The translations under genes and the position numbers were made by a program. From assembly GCF_000153165.2 (NCBI RefSeq), contig NC_014472.1, positions 1,237,501 to 1,301,500 of the forward strand: 64,000 bases of DNA. Reading direction: 5' to 3'. This document shows, piece by piece, positions 27,911-36,354 of the stretch (position 1 is its first letter; each line of letters begins with the position of its first letter). The stretch is from Maribacter sp. HTCC2170 (GTDB lineage Bacteria > Bacteroidota > Bacteroidia > Flavobacteriales > Flavobacteriaceae). Below the pieces are notes generated by a model that saw only the letters and a list, made by a program, of their open reading frames with translations, did no database searches and was not told where the DNA came from.

Positions 27911-29353
27911 TTATTTATTTTTCTTCTCTTTTTTATAAAAACATCCTATTCCCAATATGGCCAATAAAGGTGCCATGGCTATATTAATTAATGACAATAG
28001 CTGCCAATGCCAATAATCTTCGAAAGCCACCCCCAAAGTTGCTACCATAAACAATGAAGTTGCATGCCATGGAATAATGCTCTCTACCATTGTTCCATAA
28101 TCTTCTATTGAGCGGGATAATACGCGTCTTGAAATCTTAAACTGGTCATATCTACTTTTGAACGCATCACCAACGATAAAACTTGTTGCGCTTTGATTTG
28201 AAGTCATCGAATTTGTAAATGCTGTAGCGATCAATGATGACAATATCACCGCTGCCCTAGTTTTGGTAAACGAAAATACTCTATTAACTATCTTAGGCAT
28301 TGCATTTGTAACATCAAGCGTGCCTATAAAGGTCAAAGCCATTAAACTGAAAACTATCACCTCATTTAGTTCAAAAAGTCCACCTCTATTGAAGAGTACG
28401 CTCAAATTTTCTGGAATCACAGCAACCCAAACAGCCATTGAGGTATCAAAACCATTTTTTAAAGTCGTCATCACACCAGTAATTCCAAAATCTTGAAAAA
28501 TAAGGGCCAATATGCTAGCAACTATAGATGAAGCCAATAAGGTTGGTAAAGTTGCCATACGCTTAATTGAACCATATAATACTATTAGAGGAGGAATCAA
28601 TAGAAAGACGTTAAGATTAAACATAGATTCTATAGCCAAAAGCGTGTCAGAGATTTGAGTGCCGGTCGTATTATTGGCAACAGGAGGATAAACGAATCCC
28701 AAAACGAAAAATAGTACTGATGCAATCAAAGCCGATGGAAAGGTTGTATACATCATAGATCGTATATGATCATACAAATCTATATCAACTGCTAAAGCCG
28801 CGAGGTTTGTTGTATCTGACAATGGAGACATTTTATCGCCAAAATAAGCACCCCCAATAATGGCCCCTGCAGTAATTCCTAAATGGGCATTCACAGAAGC
28901 TGCAACACCAATAATAACGGTCCCAATTGTGCCTACTGAGCCCCATGAAGTCCCCGTTAACATTGAAAATATTATCGGAATCACAAAGGCAAGAATATAC
29001 ATATAGTCAGGGTTTATCAGCTTAATCCCATAATAGATAAGTAATGGAATTGTACCGCTAACAATCCAAGTCCCGATAATTAGACCAATTGCGAATAATA
29101 TAAGAATTGCGGGAAAGCCTTTGGATAACTTGTCAACAATGGCATTCTGAATCACAACCCATTTAAAACCAAGGAGTAATAGGTGAGCGGTTGAAAAAAC
29201 TGTGGCTAACAGAAAAACAATTTCAAGAGGAAAAGCAGGTTGTCCAAAAACTCGAGGTTGTAAAATCAATCCATATACAATCAAAGAAAGTAAAAAAACA
29301 ATAGGGAGGACTAAATGAATAAATGAAATCTGCTTCTCTTTAATAATATCCAT
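27911..29353 (-). CDS. nhaC: NhaC-family Na+/H+ antiporter
   Basis: The 480-aa inner-membrane protein has about eleven hydrophobic helices. Family signatures include GTSWGSVGTIGTVIIGVA and GAIIGGAYFGDKMSPLSDTTN, the conserved NhaC core, and NSMTSNQSATSFIVGDAF near the C-terminus. It exchanges Na+ (or related substrates such as malate/lactate in the MleN branch) for H+. Upstream of the PLP gene by 17 bp, it may import the PLP enzyme's substrate or export its product rather than serve pH control. Confidence 0.92.
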   Translation of the reverse strand: MDIIKEKQISFIHLVLPIVFLLSLIVYGLILQPRVFGQPAFPLEIVFLLATVFSTAHLLLLGFKWVVIQNAIVDKLSKGFPAILILFAIGLIIGTWIVSGTIPLLIYYGIKLINPDYMYILAFVIPIIFSMLTGTSWGSVGTIGTVIIGVAASVNAHLGITAGAIIGGAYFGDKMSPLSDTTNLAALAVDIDLYDHIRSMMYTTFPSALIASVLFFVLGFVYPPVANNTTGTQISDTLLAIESMFNLNVFLLIPPLIVLYGSIKRMATLPTLLASSIVASILALIFQDFGITGVMTTLKNGFDTSMAVWVAVIPENLSVLFNRGGLFELNEVIVFSLMALTFIGTLDVTNAMPKIVNRVFSFTKTRAAVILSSLIATAFTNSMTSNQSATSFIVGDAFKSRYDQFKISRRVLSRSIEDYGTMVESIIPWHATSLFMVATLGVAFEDYWHWQLLSLINIAMAPLLAILGIGCFYKKEKKNK

Positions 29354-29517
29354 TTACTCAAATTTTCGCAGTCAAAAATGCATTTTGATGAAATTGTAGC
29401 TGGTAAGGTATAATTTTTAATGTTGTATTCCCAAAATACTCCAATAGATAAAATGAAAGAATCTGTATTGATGATTTTTTGAATAGCAAATTGAAAAACT
29501 AAGTCCAAATTGAAAAA

Positions 29518-30015
29518 TTATTCTTCTTCCAAAATCAACTTAGTATCCAATACATTGTTCAAAACAATGCTGAACTGTTTTCGTTGAGCGTTATAAGCGT
29601 CGATCATTTCAATCACCGATTTTTCTGGATCCAAACGATAAATTAGATCTCCCTTGACTTTAAGCACATAGGTCTTGAATACTTTCTGGCGACTCTTAAT
29701 TTGGGGCTTGTCAAATTCTTTAGGGTAACTTGATGCTTCGAGAAGTTTCTGTTCTTCGATAATATTTTCAACGGTCAAACTCAAGTCTTCTCTATTCACA
29801 GCATTGTAGATGGCATCAAAACTAACTTCCATCGCAATATACTCGGGCCACTCATTCAATATAGCCTCTACTTCGGAATTAACATTACGCTTATTTGGCC
29901 ACTTTTCAGTAGACAATTCGTATCCAGAGGGGTCTTCAGTGGACTGCTCCTGAACCTTTTCGTTACAAGAAACAGCCATAAACAATAATACTCCGGCAAT
30001 TAATAATTTACGCAT
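29518..30015 (-). CDS. Lipoprotein of unknown function
   Basis: The 165-aa protein has a lipobox (LLFMAVSCNEK). The mature part is acidic and helical (NSEVEAILNEWPEYIAMEVSFDAIYN, split over two helices). No family is recognised. The start at 30015 (MRKLLIAG) gives a standard signal; the ATG at 30030 adds five residues. It is divergent from threonine dehydrogenase with a 64-bp gap. Confidence 0.75.
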   Translation of the reverse strand: MRKLLIAGVLLFMAVSCNEKVQEQSTEDPSGYELSTEKWPNKRNVNSEVEAILNEWPEYIAMEVSFDAIYNAVNREDLSLTVENIIEEQKLLEASSYPKEFDKPQIKSRQKVFKTYVLKVKGDLIYRLDPEKSVIEMIDAYNAQRKQFSIVLNNVLDTKLILEEE

Positions 30016-30079
30016 AGGACGAATGTACAAATTTTAATAAAAGCTATATTTACCACTTAATTCATTTAACTTCATTTTA

Positions 30080-31021
30080 ATGCAAAAATCGATATTGATA
30101 ATTGGGGCATGCGGACAAATAGGTACTGAACTAACCTATGCCCTGCGCATGAAACACGGCAATGATATGGTCATTGCAAGTGACATCAGGGAGGGTAATA
30201 ATGAATTAATGGATTCTGGCCCTTTTGAGCTTTTGGATGCTACCGATTACAACGCCCTGGAAGAAATCATCGCTTACTATGAAATCAGTGAGGTTTATTT
30301 GATGGCCGCCATGCTAAGTGCAACAGCCGAAAAGTTTCCAATGCGAGCTTGGGATTTGAACATGAATTCGCTTTTCAATGTATTGAACTTGGCCAAGGAT
30401 AAGAAAATAGATAAGATTTTTTGGCCTTCTAGTATTGCGGTTTTCGGCCCCAATACTCCTAAGAACAGCACTCCACAAAGCACCATCATGGAGCCTTCAA
30501 CAGTTTATGGTATTAGCAAGCAATCGGGTGAACGTTGGTGTGATTATTATCATAATAAATTTGGGGTAGATGTTCGTAGTATTCGTTACCCAGGGCTTAT
30601 TAGCTGGAAAACTATGCCCGGGGGTGGAACAACTGATTACGCCGTAGAAATATATCATGAAGCACTCTCAAATAAATCCTATACCTGTTTTCTAAAGAAA
30701 GACACTAGGTTGCCCATGATGTTTATGGACGATGCGATTAAAGCCACAACCATGTTAATGGAAAGTGATTCAGGGAATGTTAAGATAAGATCCTCATACA
30801 ACTTAGCAGCAATGAGTTTCACACCCAATGAAATTGCATCCAAAATTCAAAAACAAATACCGGAATTCAAGATTAGTTATGCTTCTGACTTTAGACAGGA
30901 TATTGCCGATTCATGGCCCAGTAGCATTGATGATTCAAGAGCAAAAAAGGACTGGGGTTGGCAATCAGAATTTGATTTGGAAAAAACCACGATAGAGATG
31001 TTGAACAATCTATCGCGATAA
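30080..31021 (+). CDS. tdh: L-threonine 3-dehydrogenase, SDR type
   Basis: The 313-aa extended SDR has GACGQIGTELTYAL (NAD-binding glycine motif), Ser118 in WPSSIAVFG, and Y143-x3-K147 (VYGISKQSGE). The sequence resembles the UDP-galactose-epimerase-like threonine dehydrogenase known from Flavobacterium frigidimaris, which oxidises L-threonine to 2-amino-3-ketobutyrate with NAD+. That product feeds glycine and acetyl-CoA. No kbl gene adjoins it here. It appears monocistronic. Confidence 0.9.
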   Translation: MQKSILIIGACGQIGTELTYALRMKHGNDMVIASDIREGNNELMDSGPFELLDATDYNALEEIIAYYEISEVYLMAAMLSATAEKFPMRAWDLNMNSLFNVLNLAKDKKIDKIFWPSSIAVFGPNTPKNSTPQSTIMEPSTVYGISKQSGERWCDYYHNKFGVDVRSIRYPGLISWKTMPGGGTTDYAVEIYHEALSNKSYTCFLKKDTRLPMMFMDDAIKATTMLMESDSGNVKIRSSYNLAAMSFTPNEIASKIQKQIPEFKISYASDFRQDIADSWPSSIDDSRAKKDWGWQSEFDLEKTTIEMLNNLSR

Positions 31022-31212
31022 GCTTAGAAGAATTACCTCAATATTTCTTTTTTTAATGTTCGCTCAATTGGTATATGGTAACTAATATGCCAGTATCATA
31101 ATATTTAACATTATTCCCTCTTTTTAGCACATGTTATACTAGCTTTTTATCGAACATTTTAGTAACTTCCTAAGGCTTTTTTTAAAATATCCTAAACCCA
31201 TAATATAATTGT

Positions 31213-31848
31213 ATGGAAGAAAAAAAACAAGGGCCTGAATCCGACCCTGCAAAAGGAATAAGTCGACGAAGTTTTATAAGGGGCGCAGGACTGTCAACCG
31301 CAGGAAGCGTATTACTAACTACCAATGCACTTGCATTTGGAATTGAAGAAAAAGTTACCACTGGCAAAGCCTTTGGACCGGAGGCTACCACTATTCAAAT
31401 AAAGGTCAACGGCAAGACCATGTCACTTAGTGCAGAACCAAGAACAACTTTAGCAGAAGCCTTAAGGAATGACTTGGAGCTCACGGGAACAAAAGTGGTT
31501 TGTGATAGGGGCTCTTGTTCTGCCTGTACCGTTTATTTAGATGGAAAACCTGTAAATTCCTGTATGATGTCGGTTTTCGATGTTGGCGACAAGGAAATCA
31601 CAACCGTAGAAGGTATTGCAAAAAATGGTGAATTACATCCTGTACAGGAAGCTTTTATCGAGCATGATGCCACACAATGTGGCTATTGTACACCGGGAAT
31701 GGTCATGTCCTGTGTGCATTTATTGGAAAACAATGCCAACCCTTCTTTGGAAGATGTAAAAAAAGCCACACGGGGTAACCTTTGCCGATGTGGAACCCAA
31801 CCTCATGTCTTTAAGGCCACCTTAGCAGCAGCAAAAAAAACGATATAA
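31213..31848 (+). CDS. Molybdenum hydroxylase [2Fe-2S] subunit with Tat signal (PaoA-like)
   Basis: The 211-aa protein has the Tat signal ISRRSFIRGAGLSTAG, then a plant-type [2Fe-2S] cluster site (C97, C102, C105, C117) and a second helical-domain cluster site (C156, C159, C191, C193). It passes electrons from the molybdenum centre to the FAD subunit. The architecture matches E. coli PaoA (periplasmic aldehyde oxidoreductase), so the heterotrimer probably crosses to the periplasm with this subunit carrying the signal. The large subunit gene starts 2 bp after its stop. Confidence 0.95.
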   Translation: MEEKKQGPESDPAKGISRRSFIRGAGLSTAGSVLLTTNALAFGIEEKVTTGKAFGPEATTIQIKVNGKTMSLSAEPRTTLAEALRNDLELTGTKVVCDRGSCSACTVYLDGKPVNSCMMSVFDVGDKEITTVEGIAKNGELHPVQEAFIEHDATQCGYCTPGMVMSCVHLLENNANPSLEDVKKATRGNLCRCGTQPHVFKATLAAAKKTI

Positions 31849-31849
31849 T

Positions 31850-34213
31850 ATGGATACTAGAAAAGAAAAATTTCCGCATGGTATTCCTGGGCATAATCTC
31901 AGCCAAATTGAAAGGGAGATTCCCAATGAAGAGCCACCAGCATGGCCCATAAACGATAAATTGAAAATAATTGGAAAAAGGGTGAAGAGAATCGATGCCC
32001 TTGATAAAGTTACCGGAAAGGCCAAGTATACTTCAGACATGAAATTGCCGGGTATGCTGTATGCCAAAATGTTACGGTCAAACTACCCTCATGCGGTTAT
32101 CAAATCCATCGATATAAGTAATGCAGAAAGACTCCCTGGGGTGCATGCTATTCATCTATTGCAAAACAACTCTAAAGAGGGGGAAGAAAGTAGCTTGGGT
32201 AAATACCCCGTGGTAAAATACGTAGGCCAACCTCTGGGGGGTGTTGCCGCAGAAAGTTTGGCCATAGCAAAAGATGCTATCTCCTTAATCAATGTGAACT
32301 ATGAAAGAAAACCTTTTGTTATTGATATTGAAAAGGCGATGGAAATTGATGCCCCCATTGTTTTTGATGTACCCATTGAACAACAGGCAGATGGTGGAGA
32401 TGTTGGCGAAGTACATGACGGTAGTAAAGGAAAGGGCAATGTAAGGGGGCCATCTACAAGTAGTTTTTTTGGTGGGCCTAGAGGTGATCTTGCAAAAGGT
32501 TTTGAAGAAGCGGACGTAGTTGTGGAAAAAACGTATCGCACACAAGTTCATACACATATGCCATTAGAGACGCATGGTGTCGTGGTCGATTGGCGAGCAG
32601 ATGTAATGATGGTTTATGCATCTACACAAAACACTGCAGGTGTCAGAAATGAAATGGCAAGCATATTTGGGTTACCAAAAAGTAAGGTAAGGGTTGTTTG
32701 CGATTTCATGGGTGGTGGATTTGGCGCTAAACACAGCGCTGGGAGCTTTGGACCTATGGCTGCAAATCTTGCTAAAAAAACAGGACGTCCGGTATGGCTA
32801 ATGTTAGACCGTCAAGAAGAACACATAGCCGAGGGGAACAGACCCAGTTCAATACAATACCTAAAAATCGGGGCTAAGAAGGATGGTACTTTGACAGGTA
32901 TACAACAGCGCTCCCATGGCACAGCAGGAGTTGGACTAGGTGCTGGTGTAGGTCGAATTGCCCAAGTACTTTATCCTTGTCCAAATTTTGCCACCGAACA
33001 ATATGATGTTTTGACCAATGCCGGGCCTGGAGCCGCTTGGCGGGCACCAGGAAATGTTCAAGGAGCGTTCGGATTGGAACAAGCAATCGATGAACTTGCG
33101 GAAAAATTAGATAAGGATCCATTAAAGTACAGAGATCTTATTGATGAAAGTGAAGTAAGAAAGGTAGAACGCCAGCGCGGAGCAAAACTCTTCGATTGGT
33201 CGAGGCGTAAGCCTGCCGGTAGTGATAAAGGCATTGTAAAGAAAGGGTTAGGTGTGGGTCAATCTACTTGGCCACGATTTGTAACCCTTGATTCCTCTGT
33301 GGAAGTCAAAATACATAATGATGGCGGGGTTGAGATACGGTCTAGTGTCCAGGATATAGGAACAGGTACAAAAACAATACTTGCCCAAGTAGTTGCAGAG
33401 GAACTGGGACTACAGGTAAAAGATATTAAGGTCAATATCGGAGATACCTTTTTCCCTGTCGGACCAGGTTCTGGGGGAAGTGTAGTAACAGGATCCATTA
33501 CCCCCCCAACTCGTAATGCGGCTTTTGAGGCCAAAAAAGCGTTATTGAAATTGGTTGCCAAAAAATGGGAAACCGATTCATCAGTATTATTTATAGCTGA
33601 TGGTCAGGTTGGTAGTAAAAAGGATGCCAAGTTGAAAATGTCATTTAAGGAAGCGACAAAATTGATGCGAACAAGTCAAATTAGTAAAACTGAAAGTCGT
33701 TCAGACGATTATGGTGGCTTTCAACAACCCTGGGGCTTGGCCTATGGGGATTTGGGATCTGTGCAATTTGCCGAAGTAAGTGTAAATACCGAAACCGGAT
33801 TTGTGAAAGTAGACAAAATAGTAGCTGCGCACAGTTGCGGTAGGCCACTTAACATCGGTCAATTGGAAAGTCAAATCAATGGAGGGGTCATTCAAGGTGT
33901 TTCGTATGCGCTATATGAAAACAGAGTGATGGATAAAAAAACGGGACATATGATAAATGCGAACGTCGATCAGTACAAGACACCGTTTTCTATGGAAATC
34001 CCTGAAATCGAAACCATAGTCGTTGAAGAATATTCAGCGCGATCCTCAACGGATGCATATGGTATCGGAGAACCAGCGAATATTGCAACTGCGGCAGCGG
34101 TGGCCAATGCTGTCTATAATGCCATTGGGGTACGGATCCATGAAATACCCATTACCCCATCAAGCATTCTTAAAGCACTAAATAAAGTCCCTAAATTCGA
34201 AAGACATGAATAA
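31850..34213 (+). CDS. Molybdenum hydroxylase large, molybdopterin-binding subunit (PaoC-like)
   Basis: The 787-aa xanthine-oxidase-family large subunit has the a/b hammerhead region (YTSDMKLPGMLYAKMLRS), molybdopterin-binding glycine loops (GGGFGAKHSAG, GPGAAWRAPGNVQG) and the catalytic Glu in GIGEPANIATAAA. No signal peptide is present, fitting hitchhiker export with the Tat subunit. Substrate is likely an aldehyde or N-heterocycle. An insert rich in Gly, Asp and Lys (residues ~180-210, GGDVGEVHDGSKGKG) is unusual. It overlaps the FAD subunit gene by 8 bp. Confidence 0.95.
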   Translation: MDTRKEKFPHGIPGHNLSQIEREIPNEEPPAWPINDKLKIIGKRVKRIDALDKVTGKAKYTSDMKLPGMLYAKMLRSNYPHAVIKSIDISNAERLPGVHAIHLLQNNSKEGEESSLGKYPVVKYVGQPLGGVAAESLAIAKDAISLINVNYERKPFVIDIEKAMEIDAPIVFDVPIEQQADGGDVGEVHDGSKGKGNVRGPSTSSFFGGPRGDLAKGFEEADVVVEKTYRTQVHTHMPLETHGVVVDWRADVMMVYASTQNTAGVRNEMASIFGLPKSKVRVVCDFMGGGFGAKHSAGSFGPMAANLAKKTGRPVWLMLDRQEEHIAEGNRPSSIQYLKIGAKKDGTLTGIQQRSHGTAGVGLGAGVGRIAQVLYPCPNFATEQYDVLTNAGPGAAWRAPGNVQGAFGLEQAIDELAEKLDKDPLKYRDLIDESEVRKVERQRGAKLFDWSRRKPAGSDKGIVKKGLGVGQSTWPRFVTLDSSVEVKIHNDGGVEIRSSVQDIGTGTKTILAQVVAEELGLQVKDIKVNIGDTFFPVGPGSGGSVVTGSITPPTRNAAFEAKKALLKLVAKKWETDSSVLFIADGQVGSKKDAKLKMSFKEATKLMRTSQISKTESRSDDYGGFQQPWGLAYGDLGSVQFAEVSVNTETGFVKVDKIVAAHSCGRPLNIGQLESQINGGVIQGVSYALYENRVMDKKTGHMINANVDQYKTPFSMEIPEIETIVVEEYSARSSTDAYGIGEPANIATAAAVANAVYNAIGVRIHEIPITPSSILKALNKVPKFERHE

Positions 34214-35222
34214 ATTTAGTTGGCACGAAGCCAAATCAGTCGAAGATGCACTTCAACAAGTGAATTCAACAGTATCCGAAGCCCTGTATAAGTCTACCGA
34301 TAAACCAGTGATATTCAAATCAGGTGGTATTGATGTTTTTGATTGGATAAAAGAGGGTTTACTTAAACCCGAAAAAATTATAAATATCAGGAATATACCT
34401 GGCCTTGATAAGATTACCTATGATAAAAAGAAAGGGTTGAGTATAGGATCCAATGTTAGCCTGGCCGAAATAGGCTCAAATACAGAAATCAAAAGTCATT
34501 ATTTAGCACTTCACGAAGCTGTACATCATGCCGCCACTCCGCAGCTACGGAATATGTCGACTTTGGGAGGCAATTTGGCCCAACGAAACCGTTGTTGGTA
34601 TTTTCGTTCTACCGATCATGACTGTTTCCGTAAAGGAGGCTATCTATGTTTTGCACAGCACTCTGAAACCGGTGAAAATGAAAATCATGCCATAATTGAT
34701 AATGGCTCTTGTGTAAGTATTCATGCTTCTTCAATAGCAACTGCCCTTATGGCATTTAATGCCAGTGTTGTTATAGTAAATGATGAAGGTGAAAAGAAAG
34801 AAGTGCCGATGGATGACTTCTTCGTTACAACAGGTAAGGATGTTTCCAAAGAAACCATTCTTCAATCCAAGGAGATCATAACAGAAATCATTGTTCCAGC
34901 ACCTAGAAAAAACACAAAAAGTTCCTATATAAAACAAGTAGCCCGTGAATCTCATGATTGGTCCCTCGGAGATGTCGCTGTGGTAATGGAAGTTTCCGGG
35001 AATACATGCCGGTCGGCGAGTATTGTCCTAGGAGCTGCCGCTCCAACACCGTATCGTTCCATTCTGGCGCAAGAGGCAATTGAGAATAAGGCCATTAATA
35101 ATGAGAATGCCCAATCTGCGGCTAAAGCAGCTATGTCGATAGCACGCCCACTTTCCAAAAATGGTTATAAAGTGCCTATGTTCAAGTCAATTATTAAACA
35201 AGCTATTTTAGAAAATTCATAG
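34206..35222 (+). CDS. Molybdenum hydroxylase FAD subunit with extra [4Fe-4S] site (PaoB-like)
   Basis: The 338-aa FAD-binding protein of the CO-dehydrogenase medium-chain type has FAD loops at KSGGIDVFDWIKEG and LRNMSTLGGNLAQRN. Cys130, Cys140, Cys148 and Cys169 (RCWYFR, DCFRKGGYLC, GSCVSIH) match the insertion that binds a [4Fe-4S] cluster in PaoB and in 4-hydroxybenzoyl-CoA reductase. This argues for the PaoABC/YagTSR branch rather than xanthine dehydrogenase. It is translationally coupled to the large subunit by overlap. Confidence 0.94.
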   Translation: MNKFSWHEAKSVEDALQQVNSTVSEALYKSTDKPVIFKSGGIDVFDWIKEGLLKPEKIINIRNIPGLDKITYDKKKGLSIGSNVSLAEIGSNTEIKSHYLALHEAVHHAATPQLRNMSTLGGNLAQRNRCWYFRSTDHDCFRKGGYLCFAQHSETGENENHAIIDNGSCVSIHASSIATALMAFNASVVIVNDEGEKKEVPMDDFFVTTGKDVSKETILQSKEIITEIIVPAPRKNTKSSYIKQVARESHDWSLGDVAVVMEVSGNTCRSASIVLGAAAPTPYRSILAQEAIENKAINNENAQSAAKAAMSIARPLSKNGYKVPMFKSIIKQAILENS

Positions 35223-35224
35223 AG

Positions 35225-35461
35225 ATGGGACAAAAAAAACCGGACAAAAATAATATCTGCAAATTTCTTCGTGCCCGAAATCCCTATGGGATGATGGAAG
35301 GAGGAGATCACCCATGGCTTTTATTGGACGATGCTAATACTATTTGCTGGTGTATCACTTCCTCAGGTGGTGTGGGTCCCGATAATGGTTTGGTATCCCC
35401 TTCACATTGTAGTACCAAAGGACGAAGTTGTTTTGTCTCGGAAGAATCAAACGACCAATAG
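35225..35461 (+). CDS. Cys-rich small protein downstream of molybdenum hydroxylase
   Basis: The 78-aa protein has no signal peptide and five Cys (C12, C41, C43, C62, C69), including CWC, plus a GGDHPWLLLDD core. It starts 3 bp after the FAD subunit stop, so it is almost certainly part of the operon. No family is recognised; binding a metal or assisting assembly of the enzyme are possibilities only. Confidence 0.65.
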   Translation: MGQKKPDKNNICKFLRARNPYGMMEGGDHPWLLLDDANTICWCITSSGGVGPDNGLVSPSHCSTKGRSCFVSEESNDQ

Positions 35462-35514
35462 AATATAAAGTTTCCAGATTATTTTTTAATATTCTGTACC
35501 AACAAACAACACTA

Positions 35515-36243
35515 ATGAAAAAAATTTTACAATTTCGTTATTTATATTTAGCTCTGCTTTTTTTGGCAGGTTATACTTCTTACGCCCAGATACCATCTAA
35601 TGTTTATCATTCTGAACTAGAAAAAGACGGGAGGGTTATTAAGCACGAGCTTAAACTGACTGGTAATTATATAATTCATACGATGTATGAGGAAAATCCA
35701 GCAAAGTTTATAAAAACCCTTGGCGGATTTTTTAAAGTTGAAGGAAACCATTTAAATGTTCAGTTGGAGTTTAATTCCAATTTTGCAAAGGACTCTGTGA
35801 GGCAATTGATAATACCTTTCAAAATAAACGGTTCTAATTTGATTCTTGAATTGAATTCGAAACTTGAGTTCAAACCCATAGAAGAAAGAAGTCAAGATTT
35901 AGACGGGCAATGGTTGTTCGGTACTCGTGGACCAGACAAGGGCCAAGAAAGAAGAGGCGATAGCAAACCTAGAAAGACTTTGAAATTTCTTCAAAATGGA
36001 AAATTTCAATGGATAGCATATCATACCGAAACCATGAAATTCTCCGGTACGGGAGGTGGTTCCTTCACTTCCAAAGATGGTGTTTACCAAGAAAACATAG
36101 AGTATTTTTCTCGTGACAATTCAAGGGTCGGTGCTCAGCTTAAATTTGATTTTGAGGTAAAAGAAAATGATTGGCATCACCAAGGCAATAATAGTAAGGG
36201 CGAGCCTATGTACGAGATTTGGATGCGAAGATCTTCCAAATAA
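35515..36243 (+). CDS. Exported lipocalin-like protein (DUF4488-like)
   Basis: The 242-aa protein has a signal peptide (FLAGYTSYAQ). The C-terminal half has lipocalin-like features (LDGQWLFGTRGPDKG, FLQNGKFQWIAYH, GTGGGSFTSKDGVYQENI, MYEIWMRRS) as in DUF4488-type proteins. The ATG at 35515 starts the signal peptide; the earlier frame from 35428 overlaps the Cys-rich gene. It may belong to the preceding operon (53-bp gap). Function unknown. Confidence 0.7.
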   Translation: MKKILQFRYLYLALLFLAGYTSYAQIPSNVYHSELEKDGRVIKHELKLTGNYIIHTMYEENPAKFIKTLGGFFKVEGNHLNVQLEFNSNFAKDSVRQLIIPFKINGSNLILELNSKLEFKPIEERSQDLDGQWLFGTRGPDKGQERRGDSKPRKTLKFLQNGKFQWIAYHTETMKFSGTGGGSFTSKDGVYQENIEYFSRDNSRVGAQLKFDFEVKENDWHHQGNNSKGEPMYEIWMRRSSK

Positions 36244-36354
36244 AAAATACAATTAAACCGTCATTCCTGATTATTTCAGTATTGTCATTGGTCTAAAAAG
36301 AGAGCTTTACTATTTAGAGAAACCTTATATTTAGAAAAACCTAACAGTAAGTCC

